Shown: positions 1 through 10,736 of the stretch, one piece after another
How the letters are laid out: every line of letters starts with the position of its first letter
Numbering within the stretch: the stretch's first letter is position 1
Assembly: GCA_035578155.1 (NCBI GenBank)
Contig: JAPWDM010000003.1
Coordinates: forward strand, 18,378,916-18,442,915
Length of the DNA stretch: 64,000 nucleotides
DNA from: Brachynemurus nebulosus
Lineage: Eukaryota > Arthropoda > Insecta > Neuroptera > Myrmeleontidae
Direction: 5' to 3'
Program-made: the position numbers and the translations under genes
The notes under the pieces: generated by a model
The model's database searches: none
Seen by the model: the letters and a program-made list of their open reading frames with translations, nothing else
Told to the model about the DNA's origin: nothing

Positions 1-1173
1 AAATTGAAATTAATTGTTAAAATAGTAATAGCATTATAATATATAAATATGATTTTGACCTTTTTCAAAATGGCTGACGTGGCTTCATTTTTACAATATT
101 AAATGCATGCAGTTAGGTATCCTGCCTATATAATTCATTCATGGTTTTGAAACCGCGCATTGCCGCGATCACTACTACAGAACTACGCATGCACTTGTAA
201 CTAGTTAGTAGAAGCAGCAAAAGAGGAGAAAATATAACTGATGAGGGATTCTACTGTATTAATGCAAACTAGTACCACAGAACATTTTTTTTTAATTTAC
301 CACGATACGTTACCAATGTTACCGTCAAAGCTTCAGTTGAAAAGTATTTGTATAGGTCAAATTAACTAAAAATGGTCTGACGTCATCAAACAAATGTAAA
401 AAATAAACCAAAATTAGACGTACCTAATTTTCAATTTGTATATATAATATATATTTTTATACCCAAATTAGATATATACATACATGTTTCACTTGATAAA
501 GTTTCTAATTTTACCACCAGAAGCGCGTGTGTAGTTTCTTCGTCGCCACTAAGTAACCAGTTGTAAAATTAATACAAAATAACTAGATTACAAGTGCTAA
601 AAATTTAATTTCAATACTCACAGTCGTAAAACCGGAAATCATTAGGTTGCTAAATAGTTTAAAATAGCCTAAAAACAAAACTGGGATACAGACAAGAGCA
701 AAGGACAATCTGAGTAACATTGAAACAATCAAATAAAGATGATACTTTCTGAATATTTCATGCATTAAACTAGATTGCATTCTCCTATCTTATGGAAATA
801 ATTAAAAATTCATAAATAACACGATTTTGAATAGTAATTTATGTTTTAATTATACGTTAAAGTATAGTACTTCGTTTACACGAAATATTAATTGTCTTAA
901 CAAAAGAAATAAATTAAGTACTCCGTATTTTGTGTTTCCTGAAAAGTTATCCATTTCTGAGGTACGAGGTTGCGTCACAAAAGAAATGTTGTGCTGTTGA
1001 AATTTAATATTGCTTAAAAAAAGTCAAATAAAAATGTTTTTAAACAGCCCATGGAATGTTTATAAGACGTAAATACATATACATAGAAAATTTTTTTTAA
1101 TATTTCAATGTTTTTATTTACGTACCACCTGCTTTGATGAAGTTTGTTATGATCAAATTCACATAGTACTTAC
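1..1173. other. Gss intron at the window edge, no exon seen
   Basis: AT-rich sequence. I see no glutathione synthetase exon. Around 350-400 is one end of the repeat that occurs as an inverted pair at 45870-46067 (shared AATGGTCTGACGTCAT), and at 500-535 a copy of a small dispersed repeat also found at 3440-3620 and 63350-63380. Confidence 0.6.
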
Positions 1174-1412
1174 ATAAGAAGTTCTTTTTTGTCTCCTAAT
1201 TTCGCTCCATCAGCAATTTGGGTTAATGTTCGTCGAATTACTTTAACGTCACGATTTAATTCCTTTATTTTGAATTCGTGGAAGCGTTGATCACAAATAT
1301 TGTAAGTTACATCCTCAACTAAAAACATAATTACAGCTGTTCTAACATTGTAAAATTCCCACGCTTTAAGCATGGCCGAACATAGTCCATTTAGTGCATC
1401 ATTGTCTGGTAG
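1174..1412 (-). CDS. Gss: Gss coding exon 4
   Basis: 239 nt. The acceptor TTTCAG ends at 1413; the exon opens LPDNDALNGLCSAMLKAWEF and continues with FLVEDVTYNICDQRFHEFKI and VIRRTLTQIADGA. Donor GTAAGT begins at 1173, with the codon split after two bases. The next exon is outside the window. Confidence 0.92.
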
Positions 1413-4400
1413 CTGAAATATTATTTTTACCGTGAGTTTAAAGTATTTATTTTCTACAAAATTACTTAACTAACATAATTATTCAATGCGGATAAGAGTA
1501 GGGGTATTGTCTGGTTTAGAAAATATGAAATAAAAAAAATTGTGTGTTTAAGACCACACAATCCAAGTGAAAATTTCTATGGCGACCAGAATTCATAAGA
1601 AATCAAAGTATGTCTTAGTTTAATAATTCGATTGAAGTATCAATATTTTTTTTTTTGCCATTTTTAAGAATAATTTATTTATCGTCTATTTACCATAATA
1701 GTATGTTATACACCAAGGGACTAAAGTGTGAGTTTTAATTCCGAGTTTGAAGTTTGTTGCAGAGGGCCTGTAAAGACCCGAGGGCAACAAATCACACGAG
1801 GAATGAAAAAAACACTTTAGGCCTGTGGTGTATATATACTATTTTTTGCAATTTCGAATAATTTAAAATTATAAAAATTAAAAAAAATTATTTAAATGTC
1901 ATTCAAATTGTATGTAATAATATTCCATCAAGTATACTTTGGATAAATCAATCGAATTGTACAATACAATATAAATGTTTGTCTTTATCTACAAGTTTGA
2001 ATTTGTTGAATTTTTGTAGGATTTTGAATAAGGACAGAATTTAACTGATAGGTAATAATAATGAAAGTAAAGTAATTTTTTTTCTAATTTTTAATGAATA
2101 AAAAATATTAATTTAATCGCAAGAATGCTCTTAGTATCTAAAATATATATTTGTTTTTATTGTGACAAAAGAAAAAAATAATATTAAAAATAATATTTCT
2201 CGATAATAACATACTGCTACACCCTTAATATATGTACCCAATTGAACCAAATAGAAGTTTAAATAATACAAAATATGACATCAAAATTGTCATGGATAAA
2301 TTAAATAATCTGAATAATATAAAATATTAATCACTTCGCAATGATCAACTAACCATTAGCGCTTGTTTCGCCTGACAACCATTACAAATTTCATTACAGC
2401 TAAAGCATTACCGTTTTTACTCAATCATTACAGATTTCGTTACACCCTCACGCAGAATTATCCTCGCTATAGAAGCTTTCACTTTAAAAATTTGATTTTC
2501 AAAAATTCTAAACCAGACAGTATAAGGCTTAAATTATCAAATATACAGTTTTATAAAATGTTATAATTACACGAAAATTTCGAATTAAATACTTACGTGT
2601 TTTAATTTTTCATAATGTCCTAATTCTGATAAAACAAATCTAAAAATATACAAAAATATTAATTTTTATTAAAAAAAAATAATTGAACAAAAACAGACTT
2701 GAATCAAGACAACATCGATTCTATTTTTGAATAAACAAGTTTTCTACGGTTTTAAGTCTTAAAATTATAATTTTTGTTTTTAATTCTGCATTTTAATAAG
2801 AATTTACTAAACACGGCAACTATGTTACTTAATGCGCATGCTTCCTGTGTCCACACTATATTATAATGTAGAATTTAAAAATCGAACTATGTATACTTAA
2901 GTAAATAATACTTAACCCATTATGACCCAGCACATGACTAATTATACACGCGCTTAAACGTATTGGAACGTAGTGATAAGTCTTTAATTTTACTTTAAAT
3001 TATTCCAACAAATTTAATTGATAAATTCCTAAAGTATCTGGAACAATACTTTCTCCAAATAAGTAAAAAGTTAAATCCAGTTTTCAATTTACATAACCCA
3101 TTTTGAATAATTTATTATTTTTTTTATTAAACAAAGGCCGCTAATGTCTTAAAAATCTATAACGAAAACTAAATGGACAATTGCTTTTATATTTCCGGAA
3201 TAGAACCCTTTCAATCTAATCAAACAGTTGGTAATTTTTGGCTGCTTTTCATAATTTTTTGAATAAATTCAGTGATTTTATTGTGGGAATGGCCCAGGTG
3301 ATAATGGGTTAACTTTTTAATTTTTTATACAACTTGCAATTTCAATACAAACAGCATAGCGTTACAACAAAAAAGGAAAAAGTACATATTTTATGTACAA
3401 TTATTATATGAAATTCACAAACATTTACTGGTGACAAAAAAACTACATGCGCGCCTCTGGTGATGAAATTAGAAAGTATCTCAGGATACATATTTACGTT
3501 GTTTACTTGGTTTACGTTTATGTCTAATCGGCGACAGATTATAACACAAATATTTTTATTGACAATTATACGTGATTGTACACCTGGAATCAGTTTCTAA
3601 TTTCACCACCAGAGGCGCGAATTGGAATTTTACACTATCAATACAAAATTCAATCAAAAGAATCATACTAATATTTAATTTTATTAATTTTTATAAATAT
3701 TTAGAAGCTTTTTTGATTATTTTTACCTATTTAACCCCACAAGCATTGACCCGATACCTCCAAAACTTGAGGCAATCGAGTTTATTTCAACCTGTTTTAG
3801 GCGGTCACAACAATCCGTATGTATCATATAGTCAGAACGAAGTAAACCCAACGAAAGTCGCTGGAAAAAGGTTTAATTTAAATCACTAAATTTTTTCATT
3901 ATAATTTTTATAAAAATAACAAAAATATAGAAATAAAATTTTTAACCATTTTGCTGCTGCTACGCCAAAAGATACAGAACAACTTGATCCCAAAATTACA
4001 AAAAGATATCATATTTACGATTAAACATATAGTGAACATGCATTACGAAATATTTGTCTTTAAGACATGAAATTTTCGGGGTCCAAATTTACGAACCCCA
4101 AAAATATAAATGTCGTTTTTGATGATCTCATCATGAAAATGATTTTTTAAAGTGATTATGACGAGAAATTTTCCTTTCAATTTTAAATGTTGTTTAGCAA
4201 TTGTGCAATAAAAGAATAATTTCGAAAAAAGAGTATAAAATTCAAGCGACTTTTGGGTTTAAATGAGTTATTAAAAAAAAAAATAAAAAAATAGAAAATA
4301 ATAATAATAATAAACAATGCCAATTATTTCTCTGAAGCGCTTCAAAACTAAATAAAAAAAAGCATGCAAAAATCAGAAATACGAATTTATATACATGCAA

Positions 4401-7400
4401 TTTAGTACACAAGTACACTAAATTACAAAAATTTTCAATGATTCATTAAGGTTAGTTAATATGGAGGGTAGATATCAGGAGCACCATCTCTGTATCAAAA
4501 AGTGTCTATAGAAAGGGGTAAATAGTGGCGGCGCTACTATAGCAAAAGGGTAAATTTAGAGAAGTAAACAAGGAAAGAAAAACATCCGCATTGTTATGTA
4601 ATTATTGTTTTTTATTATAATTGTTACATATAATAGTTTTATTATTTTAAAAATTTTTATAAAACTCAACACAAAAAAATCACTATACTCTTTTGCTACT
4701 CTAGCGCTATTCTGGCGAGTTTTTGAACTGTTACTTAGTACTTAAAACGGGACAGTTTTTGAACTATTTTTCTATTGTTTTCCGGCCAAGATAGTCCTCC
4801 TGATTTTTACCCTCCATACTAGTTAAGTTAGTTAAGATGTGAGGTTATGAAGTGTCAATGAAATATTTAAAGTTTTATGAATCATCAAACAAATTAAGGA
4901 ATTTGAAAAATAGGTATATATAATATGAAACTCTGATCTATTGAAGAGGATCAGAAAAATGATCGAGATCGGTTTAAATTTTAATAAGAATTTTTTATCT
5001 TGTAAAAATTTAGTTTTAAATATGGTGTTCCACGAGGTTTTCTTCTAGGTCCAATTCTTTTTTCCTTTTTAAAATTACTTCAAGTCAGAGTATCATATAA
5101 ATTTGGCTATGCTACTGAATTTTTTTGAAATAATTGAATATGTTTTCATGAAATGTATTGATGTGTTATGTACCTTTGGATAGCAGCAGAAATTGGACCA
5201 AGCCATCCAAAACCAGATGCAATCGTATTAATTTCGACTTGTTTCCAACAACAATATGTTCGAAAATCACTTGCCTCTTGCAAGCTAGTAGCACTAGGAT
5301 TATTGCTACTGGTTGAATCTGAATCCGAACAACATACTGATTCTAACATCAAATCAGACCTGATTAAGCCCAATGAAAGTGGCTTTAAAAATTTTTAAAA
5401 TTATTAGAATTACAAATTTGTGTATAATGGACAAAAATAGACTTTTTTACTACAAAATTACTATCAATGAAGCAGTATAGTTGGTAATCAGAAAATATTT
5501 TCATATGATAGTTGCATTACAGCTGAACGTGTTCAAATCGATTGTCTTAGATTTTTATAGCTGTAGGTTGGAATTTTCAAGATTAAAACTTGTACTATAC
5601 ATTTTAGTAATACACTAAGGCGCCAGTGAGAAAGAACAATAGGCCTCACAACGTGAGACCGTAGTTTCTGGACACAAACGTATAGGTAAATGTTTACTTG
5701 TATATTCTATTGTTTTCAGAGTTGTGCGTGTAATTTACTTCGGGTAAATTACACAGTTTTTTACATGTAAAAAACTTTGTAATTTACACATACTTGTTTT
5801 GATAAAAAAAACTGTAAAAAATGTAAAAAACTAATTTTTTATAAATTTAATAGATATGTAAGCGTTACTGATGGTATTCCATATTTGCTATATTTGCAAA
5901 GTAAAACTTAATAATTAAGTAATTTGAAAATTAAAAATATAAATGGGGACAAACAGGAAAAAGAAAGGTTAGTTTTGATAGAATAGTTTATTTAAGAATT
6001 CAATATTAAAAAGATTTTTATTTATTCAGTTAGATTTTATTAAAGGTTTCAATCATTTCCATCATCATTATCATCAGTGATTTTATTGTTATTATAATTT
6101 AAAGAGAGATAAATATGTAGTAGTTTTTTTAATTTGTCAAAACTTAGTTTGTTAATTTGGAAATTTAAAGCTTTGTAGTCAGTTGTGGATGGCCTTCCAC
6201 CAGCAGAAAATCATTTTTGTGTCGACATTTTGTTTACACGTTTTTTCATGTGAACTTATAAACAAGTAATAACCGTCAAAATAAATTGTTTGTCAGTGAA
6301 ATGACAAATGATTTAAGTATTTTACATTTTTTACAATTTTTTACGGTTTTTTACAGTTTTTTACGTATTTTACAATTTTTTACATAAAAATGTAAAAAAC
6401 TGGTTTTTTACATCACATGGCACAACTCTGATTGTTTTATGGCGATTTTCATTGTTTGTAAAGTATAAACAAAATAATCCAACATAATAATAAAGTTTTT
6501 CCCCTTAAAGACCCACAAAAAATATAAAATATTCGCTAGACCGGTTTCGGCTACTTTGGTAGCCCTCTTCAGTAGCATAAAATATAAATATAAAAGTAAT
6601 AAATATAATAGCTATAAAAATCGGGAATATAAATATAAAAAATCAGAAATATAATAAATATAAAAACCAGAAATGTAATAATAATATAAACAAAATAAAG
6701 GATTAGGAAAAATATTTTCCTTCGAAAAGAAGTAGAAATATACATATATCTACTTCTATTTTACTTTTATATTAATTTATTGCTTTTTTATTATTATTAT
6801 TTCATATTTATATATTTTTAACGAAGGAAAATACTTTTCCTAATCTTTTATTTTATTATATTATTATTACATTTCTGTTTTCATATTTATTATATTTCTG
6901 ATTTTTTGTAATTATATTTCGGGTTTTATTTATTTTTTTTTATATACGATTTTTGGCCTTTGCCTTTCGGCAGTTAACCATTTAAGCTCCCAGTGCCATT
7001 TTTTTTTCTTTCTAGATTAGTATTTTTTATATTTGAATTCCCGCCTTCATCGGGTTTTATTATATTTGATTTTTATATTTTTATTATATTTATGGTTTTT
7101 ATATTTATATTTTATGCTACTGAAGGGGGCTACAAAAGTAGCCGAAACCGATCTAGCCAATCTAGAGAATATTTTATATTTTTTGTGGGTCCTTAAGGGG
7201 AAAAACTTTATTATTATGTTTAATCCAGCCCACAGTACGGATCAATATAGCGATTTAAAACAATCCAAATTTGAAATTGTTTATTAATCAAATAAAAAAT
7301 TCTCTTCTAGTTTTCATAACTAGTTTCTAGTTTTGGGCATGAAATTATTTTCCAATTATTCAACTAAAGCATATTTTATCATGATAATTTTCAAATATGA

Positions 7401-7777
7401 TTTACCTGAGTTGCGCCCTCTCGTTCAATTATTTCGAAAATATTAAATAGATTTCGCGTAAAATCATCAACTTTAATTGCATCTTTTAATGAATCACGTA
7501 AAAATTCAAAATCATGCGCCACTTTATGCATTAATTCGTTTAAAATTGGTTGAATTTCGACTGCTTTTTCAAATTCAGTACGTGGAAATGGCGTTGGTAA
7601 GAGAATAAATGGAGCAAAATATAATGAATCTGGATCATATTTTAATTTTGAACGCATTCCGGCTCCATGCATTAATGCCCAATCTTTTGCTTTGTCGACA
7701 ATTTCAATTAAGTCATCACGTTTTATTGGTAATGGAATGCAACTTTTAATTATTTTCGATTTTTTTTGTCTGGACAT
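1174..7777 (-). CDS. Gss: Glutathione synthetase (5' four coding exons, partial)
   Basis: Eukaryotic-type glutathione synthetase, the cytosolic ATP-grasp enzyme that joins gamma-glutamylcysteine to glycine. Exons on the minus strand are 7777-7406, 5382-5174, 2639-2597 and 1412-1174; all junctions are GT-AG and the phases agree (0, 2, 0, 2). About 287 residues are encoded here. Family landmarks are YAPFILLPTPFPR and DDFTRNLFNIFE in exon 1, QVEINTIASGFG (substrate-binding region) in exon 2, and FLVEDVTYNICDQRFHE and VIRRTLTQIAD in exon 4. The start is the only in-frame ATG ahead of the conserved N-terminus. The rest of the enzyme, including most ATP-grasp residues, must lie left of position 1; I found no further exon in 1-1173. 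Exon 2 carries a Ser/Cys-rich insertion of about 20 residues before QVEINT that the human enzyme lacks. Confidence 0.93.
1698..1852. repeat. Short palindromic MITE in Gss intron 3
   Basis: The left side (ATAGTATGTTATACACCA, then ACTAAAGTGT) and right side (ACACTTTAG, then TGGTGTATATATACTAT) are imperfect inverted repeats around a short GC-richer loop with GAGGGCC and CCCGAGGGC. About 155 bp. It looks like a foldback MITE in the intron between Gss exons 3 and 4. Confidence 0.55.
2597..2639 (-). CDS. Gss: Gss coding exon 3 (43-nt microexon)
   Basis: Found by phase logic: exon 2 ends needing one base and exon 4 starts in phase 0, so an exon of 3n+1 nt is required. Between acceptor TTTTAG and donor GTAAGT lie 43 nt encoding the completed Arg plus FVLSELGHYEKLKH. 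This fills the expected gap between the conserved exon 2 and exon 4 segments. Confidence 0.88.
2912..3312. mobile_element. TTAA-bounded MITE (piggyBac-like)
   Basis: Both ends are TTAA followed by matching inverted ends: TTAACCCATTATGACCC on the left and GATAATGGGTTAA on the right. The TTAA boundary is the target-site signature of piggyBac-type transposition. There is no coding capacity. It lies in the Gss intron between exons 2 and 3, and is one of seven such elements in the window. Confidence 0.7.
3437..3625. repeat. Inverted pair of a small dispersed repeat
   Basis: GCGCCTCTGGTGATGAAATT near 3453 is mirrored by AATTTCACCACCAGAGGCGC near 3600. Single copies occur near 500-535 (ACCACCAGAAGCGCG) and 63350 (AGCGCCTCTAGTGATAAAAT). 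The class is unknown; a MITE end is likely. Confidence 0.55.
4460..4822. mobile_element. Tc1/mariner-type MITE with TA target site
   Basis: TA plus TGGAGGGTAGATATCAGGAG at the left matches, inverted, CTCCTGATTTTTACCCTCCA plus TA at the right. About 360 bp and non-coding. TA duplication suggests Tc1/mariner mobilisation. It lies in a Gss intron. Confidence 0.65.
5174..5382 (-). CDS. Gss: Gss coding exon 2
   Basis: 209 nt. The acceptor TTAAAG ends at 5383 and the exon opens in phase 0 with PLSLGLIRSDLML, then a Ser/Cys-rich insert (CCSDSDSTSSNNPSATS) and the conserved KQVEINTIASGFGWLGP. It ends AIQ plus two bases at donor GTACAT (5173). Confidence 0.9.
5717..6430. mobile_element. Non-autonomous hAT-like element
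   Basis: Terminal inverted repeats CAGAGTTGTG and CACAACTCTG are flanked by a perfect 8-bp duplication ATTGTTTT at 5709-5716 and 6431-6438, the hAT signature. Both subterminal regions are full of TTTTTTAC/GTAAAAAA motifs, probable transposase-binding repeats. No transposase is present. It lies in Gss intron 1. Confidence 0.85.
6535..6576 (-). ncRNA. Hammerhead ribozyme-like motif A
   Basis: Read on the minus strand: stem I strand GCUA (6576-6573), core CUGAAGA (6572-6566), one extra G, stem II GGCUAC/GUAGCC with a CAAA loop, GAAA (6548-6545), self-complementary stem III ACCGGU (6545-6540), C at the cleavage position (6539) giving a GUC triplet, then UAGC (6538-6535), which pairs with GCUA. 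This matches the type I hammerhead layout apart from the extra G between the core and stem II. Confidence 0.62.
7116..7157 (+). ncRNA. Degenerate hammerhead ribozyme-like motif B
   Basis: Mirror copy of motif A. GCTA (7116-7119), CTGAAGG (7120-7126, core A9 changed to G), stem II GGCTAC/GTAGCC, GAAAC (7144-7148), ACCGAT with weakened self-complementarity, C at 7153, TAGC (7154-7157). The core change should inactivate it. Confidence 0.5.
7406..7777 (-). CDS. Gss: Gss coding exon 1
   Basis: Residues 1-124, from ATG at 7777 to a phase-0 donor GTAAAT at 7405. It encodes the basic N-terminus MSRQKKSK followed by the helical N-terminal region of the enzyme, ending IEREGATQ. Confidence 0.93.
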
Positions 7778-8560
7778 TTTTATTTTCTACAATTGAAAGA
7801 ATTATTTAAAAAAAAAAATGTATACTTATCTAAGGCACGTGATTTATAACATTAGTAATTTTACTTTAAAATTTTAATATTTTTAGTTACTTAATTAACT
7901 TCATATATTATAAATAAATACTTTTTTTTATTTATTCGACAAAACATATAATTTTTAATTATTTAAATTTTAAATGCCTATTCCACTTGGAATTTTTTAT
8001 TTTGACGTTTTGAATGTTTCAAATTTTGACTTTTATGTTGGTAATGTTGGTATAACTGTGGTAATCGTGATATGACATAACGTGATGTGATAACCGTGAT
8101 AATATCCGTGATTATTTATCTATAGTTCGTTATTGTCGCAAACCAGAGAACAATCGCAAACCGAAATTATCACATGTCAGTGTTGCCAGATCTTCCGTTT
8201 TAGTTCCGGCCGCTTTTTAAACAATCGCTTTTTTAGTCAAGTGTAACAAGTGCTGAAGAAGTATATGCAGAATACATATATATTTACATAGATATTCTTG
8301 GTTGGAAACATTAATTTGTTGTGTCAATAATGATTTGAATCATCTTAAACAACAATTAAAAATAAACAACTTTCTACACATACAGGTATTTTTCGTATTT
8401 ATTAAACTTGTTGATTAACATGAACGGCATGAATTAAGTATGAGAGAGTACCTAATCGTTTTGATTTTGTAATTAAAGCTAACTTAGCTATTAGGATAAA
8501 CTGCTCTAGTATATAAAAAGAAATTTAACTGCATTGATATTGTAATATTAGGGCCAATTG
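7778..8560. other. Upstream region of Gss, no gene
   Basis: AT-rich DNA upstream of the Gss start codon. The Gss promoter and 5' UTR presumably lie here. I see no convincing TATA box or other element that I can assign. Confidence 0.4.
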
Positions 8561-8572
8561 GCCCTAACGCTC

Positions 8573-9244
8573 CTTTCACATTATACGGTTTTTGCCGTAC
8601 GGCAAAAAATCGTACGGTCGCATTTTTTTAGTGTAGTGAAGAAGAGCATTGGACCTTTCACATTACACGGTCACGGCAAAATGCCGTTGCCGTGCCGTGT
8701 AGCAGCCGTCTCTTGCCACTGGACTTGACGGTTGCCGTACGGCGTTTTTAGCTCAGTAGTGTATGTAATTAAATGGATGCTTTCACATTAGACGGCTTTT
8801 TAACGTACGGTATTAACAATATTTTGTTGAATTTCATGTTAATTATTAATTTTATTTGTGAAATGGATGAAACTAATGTTGAATGTGATAACCAGTATTT
8901 TAATAGATTGTATGTAATTTCGAAATTGTGTGTTTTGATGTTAAGTTCGTTAAGAAATTAATCAAATGAGTCTGTAAACATCCGAAAATAGTTGAAAAAC
9001 TTATTTTCGTAATTTTTCAGGTCTTCAAAGAGTGTGATAATAAATAATCCTACTTTCTATTTCCTCTGATTTATAAAATTAACTTTAATGACACTTATTA
9101 TTTGTATAATGTTGCAAGTCGAATAAAGATATCCAGTTTACAACGGCAAAAAACCGTGCAATGTGAAAGTAACAATATCACGGTAAAAAGCCGTACGGTT
9201 TTTTACCGTACGGCGAAAACCGTACAATGTGAAAGGAGCGTTAG
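8573..9244. mobile_element. MITE with TAACGCTCCTTTCACATT ends
   Basis: The left end TAACGCTCCTTTCACATT and right end AATGTGAAAGGAGCGTTA are exact inverted repeats. Inside each end are several CCGTACGG motifs (GCCGTACGGC, CGTACGGTTTT). TCACATTAGACGG near 8782 resembles the ends. No transposase is present. Target duplication is not clear (TA possible). Confidence 0.7.
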
Positions 9245-9263
9245 TGTTGAATATCTTAATTAA

Positions 9264-9717
9264 GGCCCGATCTACATTAACGCTCCGCTCTCGGTACGAT
9301 ATCACTACGCTCCCGATTCGATAAAATATTCTTACACAATAAAGAATGAGTGTATTCACATCATCGTTCTAATATCGGTCCGATATCAGTCACGGTTCGC
9401 TCCCGTTCCAATGCCACTCCAATATCAATAGCACTCAGGTAATATTTTATCGGAGCGATATCAGACTTGTTATAGCTTGTACCTATAATAGTGTAAACAC
9501 TTTTTTGATTCCACTCCACTCCGCTTGCATTTAGTTGTTATTAAAATATATTTGTATCGAACTGACACCGAACTGGGAGCGTACTCAGAGCGGCATGTGA
9601 ATAGAGAACGAATAGTTACCAGCATGATATTAGCACTGTAATGTGAACACAAGATTATATCGGAACGAGAGTGGAGCGAGAGCGTACCGAGAGCGGAGCG
9701 TTAATGTAAATCGGGTC
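9264..9717. mobile_element. PIF/Harbinger-like MITE with TAA target site
   Basis: The inverted ends GGCCCGATCTACATTAACGC and GCGTTAATGTAAATCGGGTC are flanked by TAA at 9261-9263 and 9718-9720, a 3-bp duplication typical of PIF/Harbinger elements. About 454 bp, GC-richer than its surroundings, with repeated CTCCG/CGGAG motifs. The 60-aa ORF inside has no recognisable product. Confidence 0.7.
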
Positions 9718-9763
9718 TAAATAAAAATATAAATTACAACAATATTTTTTTGGGATATATAAA

Positions 9764-10409
9764 TTTCACGAAGAATTTTTTCAACCTTCTCCCAAATTGC
9801 GTGGACTAGCTTTATAGAAGGATGGACATAATGAAACCAATATCTTCTATTTCATAGCTTTTCTTTATTAAAATTGCCAAAATATTTTCGATATGTTTAA
9901 TATCATCTTCAGTGGCTAAACATCAAAAAAAAAAAAAAAAAAAAATTTTTACAACGTAATAATAAACAATAACATCATTTTTATATATTTACAATTCTTC
10001 GTTAACTTATACTATTATTTTTTAGGTTATAAGCTACATATTGGATAGGAGGATTATTTATTTATTTTTGTAAAAACAACAAGAATTTGTGATTTAGTTG
10101 ATATATAGGAAATTTTATGTTTGGAAGAATATCTATTTGTGTTAACGAAACAAACAAAACCTATTTTTTAATATTAGCGGATTTGAGACAGGACAAACTG
10201 AAACAGTATGTATATTAAAATGTTAAAAAATTTTTTTTATTACAATCTTACTCACCAGAAATTATCTAAATTTCAGATTGTCATTCTTGGATAACAACCA
10301 ACCATACCAACAATCCACAACATACATACAATATTGGTTTCATTATGTCCATCCTTCTATAAAGCTAGTCCACGCAATTTGGGAGAAGGTTGAAAAAATT
10401 CTTCGTGAA
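9764..10409. mobile_element. Foldback element with ~80-bp inverted ends
   Basis: The left arm (TTCACGAAGAATTTTTTCAA through ATGAAACCAATAT, 9764-9844) is repeated inverted almost exactly at 10331-10409. ATATAAATT flanks both sides and may be the target duplication. The interior has an A run (about 9928-9948) and hammerhead-like motif C. No ORF. Transposition class unknown. Confidence 0.7.
9876..9916 (-). ncRNA. Hammerhead ribozyme-like motif C
   Basis: Minus strand: GCCA (9916-9913), CUGAAGA (9912-9906), extra U, stem II GAUAU/AUAUC (9904-9900 and 9894-9890), GAAA (9889-9886), self-complementary AAUAUU (9886-9881), U at 9880, then UGGC (9879-9876), which pairs with GCCA. Primary sequence in the stems is unrelated to motifs A, D and E, but the layout is the same. 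Confidence 0.58.
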
Positions 10410-10736
10410 AAATATAAATTTATTTAATTATTTATTAATATAGTGTGTATTCATTGAAACTAGTAATATTTTCTATATTTATGTTACTGTAAAAATAATT
10501 ATGAATTTTGAATTGAATGGCTTATAAAATCGGTTTAAAAATTTATCAGCTTTAAAATCTCAATTGTATCGCATTTTGTGAGAGACATCTATGTCATTTT
10601 AAGAAAAATCATCTGACCCATCTGACAACATGGACAAATACTGATAATGGTACTTATTCTCTATGTTCTTGATTGTATGGACCCATAGAACACTAGAAGC
10701 GCTAGAAGCCAACTAATATAAAAAAGTGTAATTCGC

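Larger units (their letters stand above)
6480..7223. repeat. Foldback repeat with a hammerhead-like motif in each arm
   Basis: Long imperfect palindrome. The left arm begins ACATAATAATAAAGTTTTTC and the right arm ends with its complement near 7223. Each arm holds a segment with GGCTAC/GTAGCC stems followed by GAAACC. The motifs read outward from the centre: minus strand at 6535-6576, plus strand at 7116-7157. It lies in Gss intron 1, next to the hAT-like element. Two short overlapping ORFs in the right arm (6993-7287) are AT-rich and have no recognisable product. Confidence 0.75.
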
